Under the pieces are notes generated by a model. It was given only the letters and a program-made list of their open reading frames with translations, was not told the DNA's origin and did no database searches. From Ampelocalamus luodianensis (taxonomy: Eukaryota > Streptophyta > Magnoliopsida > Poales > Poaceae): a stretch of 64,000 nucleotides of DNA. The position numbers were made by a program, and so were the translations under genes. The DNA is taken from NCBI GenBank assembly GCA_036346255.1, contig JAYEVH010000229.1, forward strand, positions 1-64,000. The letters run 5' to 3'. Of the stretch, positions 11,197 through 23,500 are shown one piece after another. The first letter of the stretch is position 1. Each line of letters begins with the position of its first letter.

Positions 11197-11201
11197 GTAA
11201 G
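11197..11201. other. Target site duplication GTAAG (left)
   Basis: The five bases GTAAG directly before the LTR start TGTGAGGACC are repeated at 24846-24850 directly after the other LTR end. This is the 5-bp duplication expected for gypsy integrase and shows that the whole 13.6-kb unit inserted as one event. Confidence 0.93.
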
Positions 11202-14200
11202 TGTGAGGACCCTGTTTATTCTGGCTTGTACTGCTTAACCATCCACTTGGTCCTAACAAAGACAAATCAAATAAACTAAGTTTCTAGATATGTATACTTC
11301 CTAAATGCAAGATACACACCTGTTACAAAATCATGCATCAATTCCATTCATACACATAGAGACGAAGCAAAAGCAACAATCGAAAGACATAGATAATATA
11401 AAGATAGTTATTACAAAAGAGAGACCGACCGGCCAAATAACACATAAGCAACTAATTTAAACAAATGAAGCAAAAGGGCCATAAGATGGCAATAAACAAA
11501 AGCCAATTGGTGTGCCTTACCCACAAGGCAACCAACCGGACCGCCAAGCTAATCGTCCCAAACAACACAAGAACACACTCACAAAAGTGAGGCCCTTGGG
11601 GCTCACCTTCTTCCTCTACAACAATTAATATTCAACAGCGTATGAGTACAAAAATTGTTTTTGTACTGCAAGACCGACGGTGAGATAATGTAACTATAAT
11701 TAACTACATGCAAGCTTTATTTAAGTGGATGAGGCTCGACTTATTTTCAAGATGAAGCAAGTTTTCATTTGCAATAAGGTAATAGATTCAAAGCAAGTTT
11801 GCAATTAACTTTATTGTTCAAATAAAAGAGAGACAATTATAACAATAGATAGAAGACAACACCAACCTAGAAGTGACTAACCCATAGTCACCACGACAAT
11901 AGCATGAAGTACCCTTTATACCACCCATGTCAAGTTTAAGTTTTTAAAAGGTTGTAGTCTAGTTCTTGCACGACTTACCAAGCATGTCCATAACCTAGAC
12001 GAGGCTATTCGAATAGTTTTAACCCCGCAGGTGTACCAATGTACCCACACGATAGACCGCCTTTCCACCAGCCACGGTTAGCACACTTCCTTTGGTATGT
12101 GCATGGCTAAGTCTAACAAGACGCTTTCCAATGGACGATGCTAATTAAGAGCCGAACCCACTGGAGAAGGACACATTAGACACTCCTAACCGGTCTACTA
12201 ATGCTCCTCCAACACCACAAACACACACACACAAGAACACACCCACCAACCACTCATAATTAACACCTCCCAAAGTACTTAGTCAAGAGAGGTTCCATAT
12301 CCCCTCGTGGTTAGCACGCATAAGCGCTTGGCTTAGTGACACAAGTAACTCTGGCCCTGGGGACTTAGGCACCATTCCAACACACCCAACAGATCACATC
12401 AACATACCATTGTGCCCAAGTCAAGATATAGTTTTGTTTTCAGCTTTTGATTTGTAAATCAATAAATCACAAGGGTTGGACATAATGGAGTAGTATAAGT
12501 AGTTGTAGGTGATCAAGATCACCGACTAAGTCGATGATCGCCCAATACTACCGCTACTAGGCATGGCTAAGCAATATTTATTCGAATCTACTAAGTGACA
12601 AGAGCTCATCCAACTAACCCTAATCACAGAAATAACCTAGGCTCGTGTAGTAGAGGATAATCATTTACCTACAGATTATGCAACTAGAGGATTAACTAAT
12701 CAATTTAACAACAAATTAGCAATGCATACATAGAAGTTAAACAAAATATTAGACTTTAAAAGTAATGGGACCAATGGGAAATGATCAAACTTCTTGCCTT
12801 CTTGCTGTTGCTCAAATTGTTATGAGCGCCGCTCTGGTTACCGCAAATATCGAATCCTAAGCGAAAGAGTGAAAACACCAATAAGACGAGCAACACTTAA
12901 ACAAAAGAGCAAGCAAAAATTATCCAAATGCGATTAAATTTATACACAAGGTAGAATACGAATATACCTAGACATAGGAACTGAAAACCTAATTTGGATT
13001 TGTGGTAAAAGATATTCTCTAAAAACCTATTTTCTACCATAATTAGTAATGTAGCAAAAATATTTTCTAGAAAGATTTGGAAGCTGAAATTTTTATGGTA
13101 GCTAACTACTGGTATAGTGATGAGCCATATAAAATTTCAGATCATTTGGAGTTATATTGAAAGAGTTATGATTTGTCTAAATTGTTTAGGTATTAAACTA
13201 AAATATGATCCTTATGATTTCTAAAAACAGTAAAATTTGTGAAACCAATTTTCCTAGCAAAGACACTATCAGAGGAAGCTAATCCAATTGATTCATACAA
13301 AATGATCTATAGATTAAAAGTTATGCATTTTACAAGTTTGTTAAAGTTCTGAAAAACAGTATTAAGTTCACTTGTTTACTATTTTTGAAAATGGTTTTCC
13401 AGGTTTTATCATGGTCTCTAGTTATTTTTCTATTTAAGTTCAAGTTATAAGGAAGCTAACAAAATTGGAATCATCTAATTTGGAGCTAAGATGACAAAGA
13501 TATGAAAATGACAAGACCCTAATGTGATACTTATTTCTCGACTTAGCACTCTGACTTTCCTAACACCCGAGACGTGGACGAGTGAGAGCCATCGATCCCG
13601 ATCGACGGCCCACGCGCACGCGCCGCACAAAGACACACGCACAGTGACCCACGGAGGCTCGCCGCTGGATCAAGATCCAACAGCCCGATCGAGATGACAA
13701 TCGGACCGAGCGGATGTCGCTTCATCCCGGGCCGTTGATCAAGGATCCAACGGCCCAGCCAGATCCGCCAACTCACACGCTGGCGCACGACAGGAGCGAC
13801 GTGGAGGTTTCTCGCCTTCGATCGCTAGATCCGACGGCTAGGGTCGGGCCACGCCGCTTCTGACCGAGCCTCGCCCGACAACAGGCATTCTCGCCGCCGC
13901 CGCTCGGGCGTGATGCCGCGAGGAGGCCCTGTGGAGGAGTGCAAAGAATGAAAACGGAGCGCATAGCCTCACGCCCACGATCGCACTCGCAACCTCGCCG
14001 AGATGGCTCACCGCGCGCGCGACACGGCGGGCGGAGAAGGTTCTACGTGAAAGATGGAGCATGCGACACGCCAAGATCATGCTCGCTACCACGCTGCGCT
14101 AGCATCGAGGGCTTAGAGGACTCACCGGATGTTGCGAGAGGTCGAGGAGGTTTGAGGTGGGCCGGCATGAAGACAGACGCGGGCGGCAGACTGGGTCACC

Positions 14201-15493
14201 GGCAAGGGACCAACTGGGCGAAATAGCACAACCCTGCCATCAACATGGCTTTCATAGCCCAAGGATACCCTGAGCAAGGAATTGGAAGGAGGAGGTGCTA
14301 CTGAGATGGGGAAGAAGGGGTGAAGTCCGCCGAAAAGGGGGAACTCCAATATCACCCGACACCGAGGAGACAACCAAAATTGAATGAGGTTTAAGGTTCC
14401 AGAGGGTTAAAGGAACCAATGAGCAAGAAATGGAGCAAGGAAGCCACTGAACTAGGATGCCCACGGCTCGCTTATGCCAACAATGGCGGATTCTGTCTTG
14501 GTGAATTGAGCTCAAGCAAGAAGAGAAGGTGTCGATGGGCTGCGGAAAGGTGAAAGGAGGGCAAAGAAAGGGAAGCCTGGTGCATAAGTAGCAGAGGGGA
14601 GCACGGGACTCAACGGCTCTCTCTCACGCGAGGGCGACTCGGTGCTCGAGCAACAGGATCGTGAGAGGTTAGGAGAGGCGACTTCGACACGGCCGCACGG
14701 CGAGCATTTAATGCGCGGCAGAATAGTCGGGAGGGCCCCACCGTGATTTACCCGAAGCGCCGCGAGCCAGCGCGCGAGAGAGCGAGAGAAGGAGGCAGGA
14801 GAGCCGAGGAAGGAGACGCAGCCACACCGCAAGATCCGATCCGACGGTTAAAACGCGAATGCGCCGACGCCTGGTGAAATCAAGGCCACCCGATGGAGAT
14901 CAAACGCACACGCGCAGGCACGACGACGCACTCCAGCCCCGAGTCTGAGCTGCTAGTGGACTCTGGCCGAGACAAGTCTACCGAGCCTGACTTAGTCCTG
15001 CCTGGCCGCATGAACAAGATTTGACCGATTGGGTTTGATTTTTAGAGCTGAACTTGGGGATTTATTTGAGGTATCAAATCAACTCCAAATTTTATGAAAT
15101 TTTAACTGAGCTTCCTGGTCTTAGGTTAACCTTCCATAAAATTTCCAGGATTTTGTGTAATGGAATTTTCCCAAGAAATTTCAGAAGGTTCAAACAGTGG
15201 TTTGACCAAGGTTTGACTTGCCTCTAAAATATTTCAAACAATTTCCAAAAATTATGAAATAATTCAGAGGTGTTACTACAACCCTAGAACCCAGGAAAAT
15301 TATTACCAAGGGTTTGACATAAGATTTCACCTGTAAGGTTTTGACTTGAGATAAACGAGGATTTTGATTTTGAATTCCCAAAATTCTTTTACAAGAATTT
15401 CAGAAAAGTTTCAAGAGTAAAGGATGAAGGAAAAGTTTTAATTTACCATCATTTTATTACATTTGAAACACAAGCCAAAATGGGGATGTTACA
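11202..15493 (-). repeat. 3' LTR of gypsy element (left copy)
   Basis: It begins TGTGAGGACC and ends GGGATGTTACA in plus reading, so on the element strand it starts TGTAACATCCC and ends GGTCCTCACA. It aligns end to end with 20541-24845. The AT-rich parts (13000-13500) match almost base for base, while the GC-rich part (13550-14900) differs by many 1-3 base indels. Open frames inside, such as 14512-14832 minus, are not supported as genes. Confidence 0.93.
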
Positions 15494-15508
15494 AACCTCC
15501 TCTTACAA
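15494..15508 (-). other. Polypurine tract of gypsy element
   Basis: On the minus strand the tract reads GTAAGAGGAGGTT and lies immediately next to the LTR start TGTAACATCC. Its position and purine content are those of the plus-strand primer for reverse transcription. Confidence 0.8.
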
Positions 15509-15950
15509 AAATCTCGTCCCGAGATTTGGTTCACTCTAAAAGAAAGAGGGGTAGTCAGCACGAGACGATCTTCTCGCTCCCTTGTAGCTTCATCCTCGAA
15601 TGGTTTGACCACCGAACTTTAAGGAACTTAATGGTCTTGTTCCTTGTTCTTCGCTCGCCTCTCGAGGATGCGAACAGGTGCTCGCGATAGGTCAAATCTT
15701 CCCGAACATCAAGAGTTTCCAACGGAGCTCCTCGTTGGAACACGGAGACACTTCTTGAGCCGGGACACATGGAACACATCATGTACCCCGCAAGTGCAGC
15801 AGTAACTCCAACTTGTAGGCAACAGCTTCCTTCTTCTCGATAACACGGTATGGACCGACATATCGAGGAGCCAACTTGCTCTCGACACCAAAACGCTGGT
15901 GACCTTTCGCAGGAGAAACCTTGAGATAAACGAAATCATTGGGCTCAAAG
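15509..15950 (-). pseudogene. gypsy integrase C-terminus and chromodomain-like tail
   Basis: Minus-strand frames give VHDVFHVSRLKKCLRVP (about 15740-15795), then APLETLDVREDLTY and TRNKTIKFLKVRWSNHS (about 15590-15730). The VFHVS.LKKC block followed by a KVRWSNHS-like aromatic/charged strand is the integrase C-terminus joined to a chromodomain as in Tekay/Del elements. A chromodomain steers integration toward particular chromatin. One phase change separates the two halves. Confidence 0.82.
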
Positions 15951-17000
15951 CTCAACTCACGACGGCGACGATCCGCATAGCTCTTTGCCCGGATTGAGCC
16001 GCTGCGTAAGCGGTCACGAATGAGCTGGACTTGACCTCGGCCTCATTAATCGAGTCCGCCAAAGAAAGGTCTTTCACCGGTCTCGCATCAGCTCAACGGG
16101 TCCTACACTTTCTCCCGTAGAAGGCCTCAAATGGTGTCATGCCGAGACCGGCTTGGAAGTCGTTGTTATAAGAAAACTCGCGAATGGCAAGCACTTCTCC
16201 CAATGCTTCCCATAGGAAAGGACACAAGCTCGCAGATGTCCTCTAAAACTTGGCTGACCCTTTCGGTCCGACCATCGCTTGGGGTGAAAAGTCGAAATAA
16301 AGAAAGGGGTTCCCATAGCCTCTTGCGTGCTATGCCAAAATCGAGACGTGAACAAATAACCACGATCCGACACAATTGTCTTTGGCACACCATGCAAACT
16401 CACGATGCGGCTAGGTAGAGCTCCGCCGTAAGACCCACTCAAGGTCGGGCTTGACAGAAGAAAATGAGCCACCTTAGTCAATCGATCGATGACGACCCGC
16501 ATTGCATCATTCTTCTTGAGACCGGGTAGACCGCTGATAAAGTCCATCCCGACCGAATCCCACTTCCACTCCGAATTGGTAAGGGTCAAGGCGCCTAGCC
16601 GACGCCGATGCTCGCCTTGACACGACAAAGACACGCCGCACTCGCAGAACGAACCTTGCGATCTCCTCTTCATTCGGTCCACCAAAATCTCGGCGGAGAT
16701 CATGATACATCTTCGTGGCCCCGGATGAATGGATAACGGAGAATCGTGGGCTTCGCGAGGATCAAATCCCGCAACTCCATGTCCTTTGGAACCACGAGGC
16801 GCTGTTCGAACCTCACGACACCAAGCTCATCTACGGAGAAGCACTTGGTCGTTCCATTCTTGACATTTTCCTTGATGCGTTCACTCCAACATCCGATCAC
16901 GAGCGCATTTGATCCGATCCACCAAGGTTGGTCAGATAACCAAGGCGCGAGGGAACCATGCTCAACCAAACCCAAGTTGAGACGCTGAACTCCTCCGTAT
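15951..17000 (-). pseudogene. gypsy integrase, frameshifted
   Basis: The longest frame (16137-16703 minus) contains the first catalytic block SVGMDFISGLPGLKK, then VVIDRLTKVAHF, then the second block HGVPKTIVSDRG. The third block lies after FHP in a shifted frame, around 16250. A Cys-rich zinc-binding region upstream (about 16620) is only partly readable. One base change near 16290 and others break the frame. Integrase performs cDNA insertion; the GTAAG duplication is its footprint. Confidence 0.85.
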
Positions 17001-17700
17001 GGGGATGAGGCTTTGGAGCAACAATGCATTGCAATGCGCTTTATGTACTAAGCGCATCCGCAATGACATTGGCTTTGCCCTGATGGTAGTGAATACCCAT
17101 GTCATAGTCCTTGATCAACTCCAATCATCTCCTTTGCCCGAGGTTCAGATCTGTTGGGTGAACAAATACTTTAAGCTTTTGTGATCCGAATACACTTCGC
17201 AACGACACGACAGGTAATGTCGCCGATCTTAAGTGCATGGATCACGCCGCCAACTCCAAGTCATGGGTAGGATAGTTGAGTTCATGAGGTCTCAATTGCC
17301 TTGATGCATAGGCCACTACCTTGCCTTCTGCATAAGGACACAACCGAGGCCTCGACGAGAAGCGCCACAAAAGATATCAAGCTTCGACGGACATCGGGAG
17401 AACAAGAACGGAGCGTGGTCAATCGCGCCTTAAGCGCTTGGAAACTTTCTCGCAATCGCAGCACCACGAGAACTTCTTGTCCTTCTTGAGCAACTCCGCC
17501 ATCGGCTTCGCTTATCTTGGAGAAGTTCTCGATAAAGCGACGATAATATCCCGCTAAACCAAGAAAACTCCGAACTTCGTGACCGGCGGGTCGACTCGTG
17601 AAAGCACGCCCGATCTTGTTAGGATCCACAGCCACGCCTCCCGCCGAAAGAATATGGCCTAAGAAGGCTACTTCCTTCAACCGTAACGCGCACTTGCTGA
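17001..17700 (-). pseudogene. gypsy RNase H and connection domain, frameshifted
   Basis: KCALRLKEVAFLGHILSAGG (about 17640-17700) and FLGLAGYYRRFIENFSKI (about 17510-17570) form the RT thumb/connection. Further down, RNase H-like sequence is spread over several frames and is only partly readable. It lies directly downstream of RT as expected. Confidence 0.75.
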
Positions 17701-18150
17701 ACTCGTGATACACCGGTGCTCGCGGCTTGCCCAACACAAGCCTCAAATGCTCGCGTGTTCCTCATCGCCTTGGAGTAGATAAGGATATCATCGATGAAGA
17801 CCACAACGAACCTGTCCAAATACTCCATGAACACCGAATTCATGAGGTTCATGAACAAGGCCGAGCATTGGTTGCCGAAGACATGACGGTATACTCGCAT
17901 AAGCCATAACGAGTAGAAAGTCGCTTTGGAATATCCTCGTCGAATCCGAACTCGATGATATCCCACTCTCAAATCAATCTTGGAGAAGACTCGAGCTCCG
18001 CTAATTGATCGAAGAGGTCGCCGATACGGGCAAAGGGTACTTGTTCTCACCGCTACTTCATTAAGTGGACGGTAATCAACGACATGCGCAGATCTTGTCC
18101 TTTTTCGACAAAGATTGCCGAGCATCCCCAAGGAGATGAGCTAGGCGATG
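17701..18150 (-). pseudogene. gypsy reverse transcriptase, frameshifted
   Basis: The frame at 17619-18131 (minus) contains VVDYRPLNEV, FSKIDLRVGYHRVRIR and VVVFIDDILIYSK. The IDD within FIDDIL is the catalytic Asp pair. A phase change after SKAM separates the palm from the thumb. Motif spacing is normal. Several residues around the fingers look altered in GC-rich codons, which may be sequence error. Confidence 0.9.
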
Positions 18151-18690
18151 AAACCCTCTCTTGAAGCTCACCCACCGCTTCTTCAACTCCACCAACTCAA
18201 TTGGGTCCATTCAGAAGGCCTCTTTGAAATCGGGCGCACCGGAACCAACTCAATGACAAACTCGAGGTCTCGAATCGTGGCATCCCCGAAGGTCGCCGGG
18301 AAGACATCAACAAAGTCACATACCACCGACTTCACTAATATCTAGAGATGGCTTCGCTTCAAGCGCTAAGAGATGCAGATCCCGCAGCCTTCTGTGAAAG
18401 CGAACTCGCCACCGTAAGGACCGTGAGGTAGATGAGTCGCTAGCGCAATCAATTTGTCCTATGTGCCGAGACAACCAATCCATGCCTAGGATTACATCTA
18501 AGCTCGCCGATCGAAGGAGGATAAGGTTTGCCAAGAATCCTACCCTTCTATCTCAACAGGACATCCCTACACTGCACTCAGCCTCTCAACTCCGAACCGG
18601 GGAGCGAATGAGCATGGGACCAACAACGGAGTAAAAGAAGACCTCCCACAAGCAAAGAAAAGACTTAAACAAACGAATGAGATGTGCCTC
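18151..18690 (-). pseudogene. gypsy protease and linker to RT
   Basis: The stretch LDVILGMDWLSRH followed by IDCASD (about 18440-18490, minus) is the conserved end of the gypsy protease region. The catalytic Asp motif expected further upstream (higher coordinates) is not cleanly readable. The linker down to 18150 is frameshifted. Confidence 0.75.
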
Positions 18691-19840
18691 GAATCAAACA
18701 AAATTGTAGCAGGAAAGAGTTAACCGAAGGCTACCCAACACGACGCCGGTGCCTCTCGTGCTCTCTCCATGAGATAAGGTTGACGCGCCACTACCCACGC
18801 CTTGGGTAGCGGGACAACCTTCGATCCCGGGAGGACCACCTCCCGCGCCGCGCCCTCCATTAGGACGAGGGGCCGCCAGCCCCGTTAGGGCAAGTATTTG
18901 CATAATGCCCTTCGTTGCATGAAAAGCAGTGACCCGGCACTGGATTGCGGGGCCACTCGCTGTTCGCAGCGCACGTGATCGGGCACGGCTCGCGGAGGGC
19001 GAGGGACCGTGCCGCGCCCGGTGGTAGTGAAGCCACGTAACGGGCCTCGGGCAGGCCCGACACGGGACGGAGAGGCCGCCTGCGGCATCTGGCCTCCCAC
19101 TTGCGCTATGACTCGCCAACGCTTGGCCTTGTGCTCAAGAACAATGGCCTTGTCCACCAAAGCTCGAAGTCAAGAAAGTCCACAATGGAGAGCTTGTCTT
19201 GCAGCCTCGCACAAGCCTCCATGAACTTCTCCCGCTGGCCTCACTGGCCACCTCGGATGGAGCATAACGAGCCAAGTGGTTGAACTCGCATGTACTCCAT
19301 CACCGACTTACTCCCTTGCTTGAGTGCGAAACTCCTTCTTCTTCGCCTTCATCAAGCCGGCAGGATGTGAGCTCGACTAACGCCGTCCGAACTCATCCTA
19401 AGAGACAGTGGCCGCGGGCTGCATGGCCAAGAAGTTCTCCCACCAGAGAGTGCCGCCTCAGTAGCCGATGGGAGGCAAAGAGTGCCTTGTCTCGGTCCCG
19501 CACTGGCAACGCCGAAGCTCCGCCAACCCGACGCAGCCCGCCATCGCGCCCAGTGGGTCCTCGACTGGAAAATGTGGGGGGGTGCGAAGAAACTCAAGCA
19601 AGGCCCCCACGAATCGAGGTCCACCCCTGCCCTGATCCCGAGGCACCGGCAAGGGCGGAGGTGTTGCGCGCACAACATCCAGCAGACCTCCCGCCCTCCG
19701 AACGGTTGCGCCGACCAGAAGAACTCACCATGGTCTGAGGAGGCGGGAGCTCCTCATCCAAACCAGTCACGACCACGGCCGCACGAGTACCCCCACCATC
19801 CTCACAGCAAGGAAAACGGGTTAGCAACAAAAACCCTCCA
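18691..19840 (-). pseudogene. gypsy gag with zinc knuckle, frameshifted
   Basis: A zinc knuckle reads GHCFSCNEGHYANTCPNGAG (about 18870-18930). The spacing is CX2CX3HX4C, one residue short of the normal CX2CX4HX4C, so a codon may be missing. Upstream, higher-coordinate frames are Arg/Pro/Gly-rich and broken; capsid-like helices are not clearly readable. Gag packages the element RNA. Confidence 0.72.
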
Positions 19841-20523
19841 ATCTAGAAGTTGCTGAAAGAGAAAAGCTAAATGAAAGCCAAAATAACAAGCATATAAACT
19901 TTAAATGCTTCCAAGGAGGCTCCAAAACAGCAAGGGAAACACCAAACCAAATCTCAACTTCTCGATGCCATTAACCCGTATTGAATGAACGAGCAACGGG
20001 TTGAGAAGATAAAATTTCAGCACACTACTTCAAGTCTAACACTACTCAAAAGCAAGGTTAAGGCGGCAAAATAGTGTTAGATACTTAGCTAACTAGTATC
20101 ACTTCTTACCCTTTTATTCCCACAAGTTTTAGTTGATTAACCTCTCATTTTCTACCCTATTTAGGACCTTTGAGCTTGCTGTCCGAAAATCGACGCTCGC
20201 TGTCCAGATTTTGCATCCAAGCTTCAAAGCCTAATTCTTCAACTTCCGAAGCTTCAAAACCTTGTAGAGGGCAGCTAACACTTCAATTTGCCAAACTCAA
20301 TGGTTCCCAAAACCCAATTTAAACGATACAACTATCTTTTGAGAGAAGGAAAGGAGAACAACTTTTAAAACTCAAATTAGAGCAAGATGAGATAGAAAGC
20401 TAAGATAGGTAAGGAACAAAATCTGAGAACTTACTTAAGCTTTCATAAATCATTTGATACTTTGAAATTAAGTTTTCCAAAATATCCTAAAGACGATCAA
20501 GCTTGGGTTACTACGGTCGGAAT
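19841..20523 (-). other. gypsy 5' untranslated leader
   Basis: This AT-rich stretch lies between the PBS and the first readable gag codons. No supported frame was seen on either strand. It is the expected packaging-signal region of the element RNA. Confidence 0.5.
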
Positions 20524-20536
20524 GGCTCTGATACCA
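20524..20536 (-). other. Primer binding site, tRNA-iMet type
   Basis: On the minus strand it reads TGGTATCAGAGCC, complementary to the 3' end of plant initiator methionine tRNA, and starts four bases inside the 5' LTR. It primes minus-strand DNA synthesis. Confidence 0.92.
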
Positions 20537-20540
20537 ACTT

Positions 20541-23500
20541 TGTGAGGACCCCTGTTTATTCGGCCTGCATCGTTTAACCATCCACTTGGTCCTAACAAGA
20601 CAAATCAAATAAACTAAGCTCTAGATATGTATACTTCCTAAATGCAGATACACACCTGCTACAAAATCATGCATCAATTCCATTCATACACATAGAGTCA
20701 AGCAAAAGCAACAACTAAAAGACATAGATAATATAAAGATAGTTATTACAAAAGAGAGGTCGACTGCCAAATAACACATAAGCAACTAATTTAAACAGCG
20801 GAAGCAAAAGGGCCATAAGATGGCAATAAACAAAAGTCAATCGATGTGCCTTTACCCACAAGGCAACCAACCGGACCGCCAAGCTAATCGCCCCAAATAA
20901 ACAAGAACACAACCACAAAAGTGAGGCCCTTGGGGCTCACCTTCTTCCTCTCGCAACAATTAATATTCAACAGCGCATGAGTACAAAAATTGTTTTTGTA
21001 CTGCAAGACCGACGGTGAGATAATGTAACTATAATTAACTACATGCAAGCTTTATTTAAGTGGATGAGGCTCGACTTATTTTCAAAGATGAAGCAAGTTT
21101 TCATTTGCAATAAGGTAATAGATTCAAAGCAAGTTTGCAATTAACTTTATTGTTCAAATAAAAGAGAGACAATTATAACAATAGATAGATGACAACACCA
21201 ACCTAGAAGTGACTAACCCATAGTCACCACGGCAATAGCATGAAGTACCCTTCATACCACCCATGTCAAGTTTAAGTTTTTAAAAGGTTGTAGTCTAGTT
21301 CTTGCACGACCTACCAAGCATGTCCATAACCTAGACGAGGCTATTCGAATAGTTTTAACCCGCAGGTGTACCAATGTACCCACACGATAGACCGCCTTCC
21401 ACCAGCCACGGTTAGCACACTTCCTTTGGTATGCGTGCATGGCTAAGTCTAACAAGACGCTTTCCAATGGACGATGCTAATTAAGAGCCGCAACTCCACG
21501 GAGAAGGACACATTAGATACCTAACCGGTCCGCTAATGCTCCTCCAACACCACAAACACACACACACAAGAACACACCCACCAACCAGCTCATAATTAAC
21601 ACCTCCCAAAGTACTTAGTCAAGAGAGGTTCCATATCCCCTCGTGGTTAGCACGCAATAAGCGCTGGCTTAGTGACACAAGTAACTCGGTCCTTGGGGAC
21701 TTAGGCACCATTCCAACACACCCAACAGATCACATCAACATACCATTGTGCCCAAGTCAAGATATAGTTTTGTTTTCAGCTTTTGATTTGTAAATCAATA
21801 AATCACAAGGGTTGGACATAATGGAGTAGTATAAGTAGTTAGTGATCAAGATCACCGACTAAGTCGATGATCGCCCAATACTACCGCTTACTAGGCATGG
21901 CTAAGCAATATTTATTCGAATCTACTAAGTGACAAGAGCTCATCCAACTAACCCTAATCACAGAAATAACCTAGGCTCGTAGTAGAGGATAATCATTTAC
22001 CTACAGATTATGCAACTAGAGGATTAACTAATCAATTTAACAACAAATTAGCAATGCATACATAGAAGTTAAACAAAATATTAGACTTTAAAAGTAATGG
22101 GATCAATGGGAAATGATCAAACTGCTTGCCTTCTTGCTGTTGCTCAAATTGTTGCGGAGGGTCGTTCTCGTGGTTACCGCAAATATCGAATCCTAAGCGA
22201 AAGAGTGAAAACACCAATAAGACGAGCAACACTTAAACAAAAGAGCAAGCTAAAATTATCCAAATGCGATTAAATTTATACACAAGGTAGAATACGAATA
22301 TACCTAGACATAGGAACTGGAAAACCTAATTTGGATTTGTGGTGCAAAAGATATTCTCTAAAAACCTATTTTCGGCCATAATTAGCACTGTAGCAAAACA
22401 TTTTCTAGAAAGATTTGGAAGCTGAAATTTTTATGGTAGCTACCTACTGGTATAGTGATGAGCCATATAAAATTTCAGGTCATTTGGAGTTATATTGAAA
22501 GAGTTATGATTTATCTAAATTGTTTAGGTATTAAACTAAAATATGATCCTTATGATTTCTAAAACAGTAAAATTTGTGAAACCAATTTTCCTAGCAAACA
22601 CACTATCAGAGGAAGCTAATCCAATTGGATTCATACAAAAATGATCTATATATTAAAAGTTATGCATTTTACAAGTTTGCTAAAGTTCTGAAAAACAGTA
22701 TTAAGTTCACTTGTTTACTATTTTTGAAAATGGTTTTCCAGGTTTTATCATGGTCTCTAGTTATTTTTCTATTAAAGTTCAAGTTATAAGGAAGCTAACA
22801 AAATTGGAATCATCTAATTTGGAGCTAAGATGACAAAGATATGAAAATGACAAGACCCTAATGTGATACTGATTTCTGGACTTAGCACTCTCGGGACTTT
22901 CCTAACACCCGGAGACGTGGACGAGTGAGAGCCGTCGATCCTGGATCGGACGGCCCACGCGCACGGCGCGCACAGCACACACGCACAGGACCCACGGAGG
23001 CTCGCCGTTGGATCAAGATCCAACAGCCCAGATCAAGATGACAATCGGACCGAGCGGATGCTCGCCCATCCTCGGCCGTTGATCAAGGATCCAACGGCTC
23101 CAGTTGAATCTGGCCAACTCACACGCTGGGCGCGTGAGACAGGGGAGCGACGTGGAGGTTTCCTGCCCTTCGATCGCTAGATCCGACGGCTAGGCTGGGC
23201 CACGCCGCCTCGACCGAGCCTCGCCCGACAACAGGCATTCTCGCCACGCCGCTCGGGCGTGATGCCGCGAGGAGGCCCAGGAGTGTAGGCAAAGAATGAA
23301 AACGGAGCGCAATAGCCTCACGCCCACGATCGCACTCGCAACTCGCCGAGATGGCTCACCGCGCGCGCGACATCACGGGCGGAGAAGGTTCTACAGAAAG
23401 ATGGAGCATGCGACACGGCCAAGATCATGCTCGCTACCACTCGTGCTAGCTATCGAGGGCTTAGAGGACTCACCGGGATGTTGCGAGAGGTCGAGGAGGT

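Noticed and set aside
13543..14832. Several GC-rich frames as host genes
   Set aside because: They are within the gypsy LTR and recur in the second LTR with different frame breaks.
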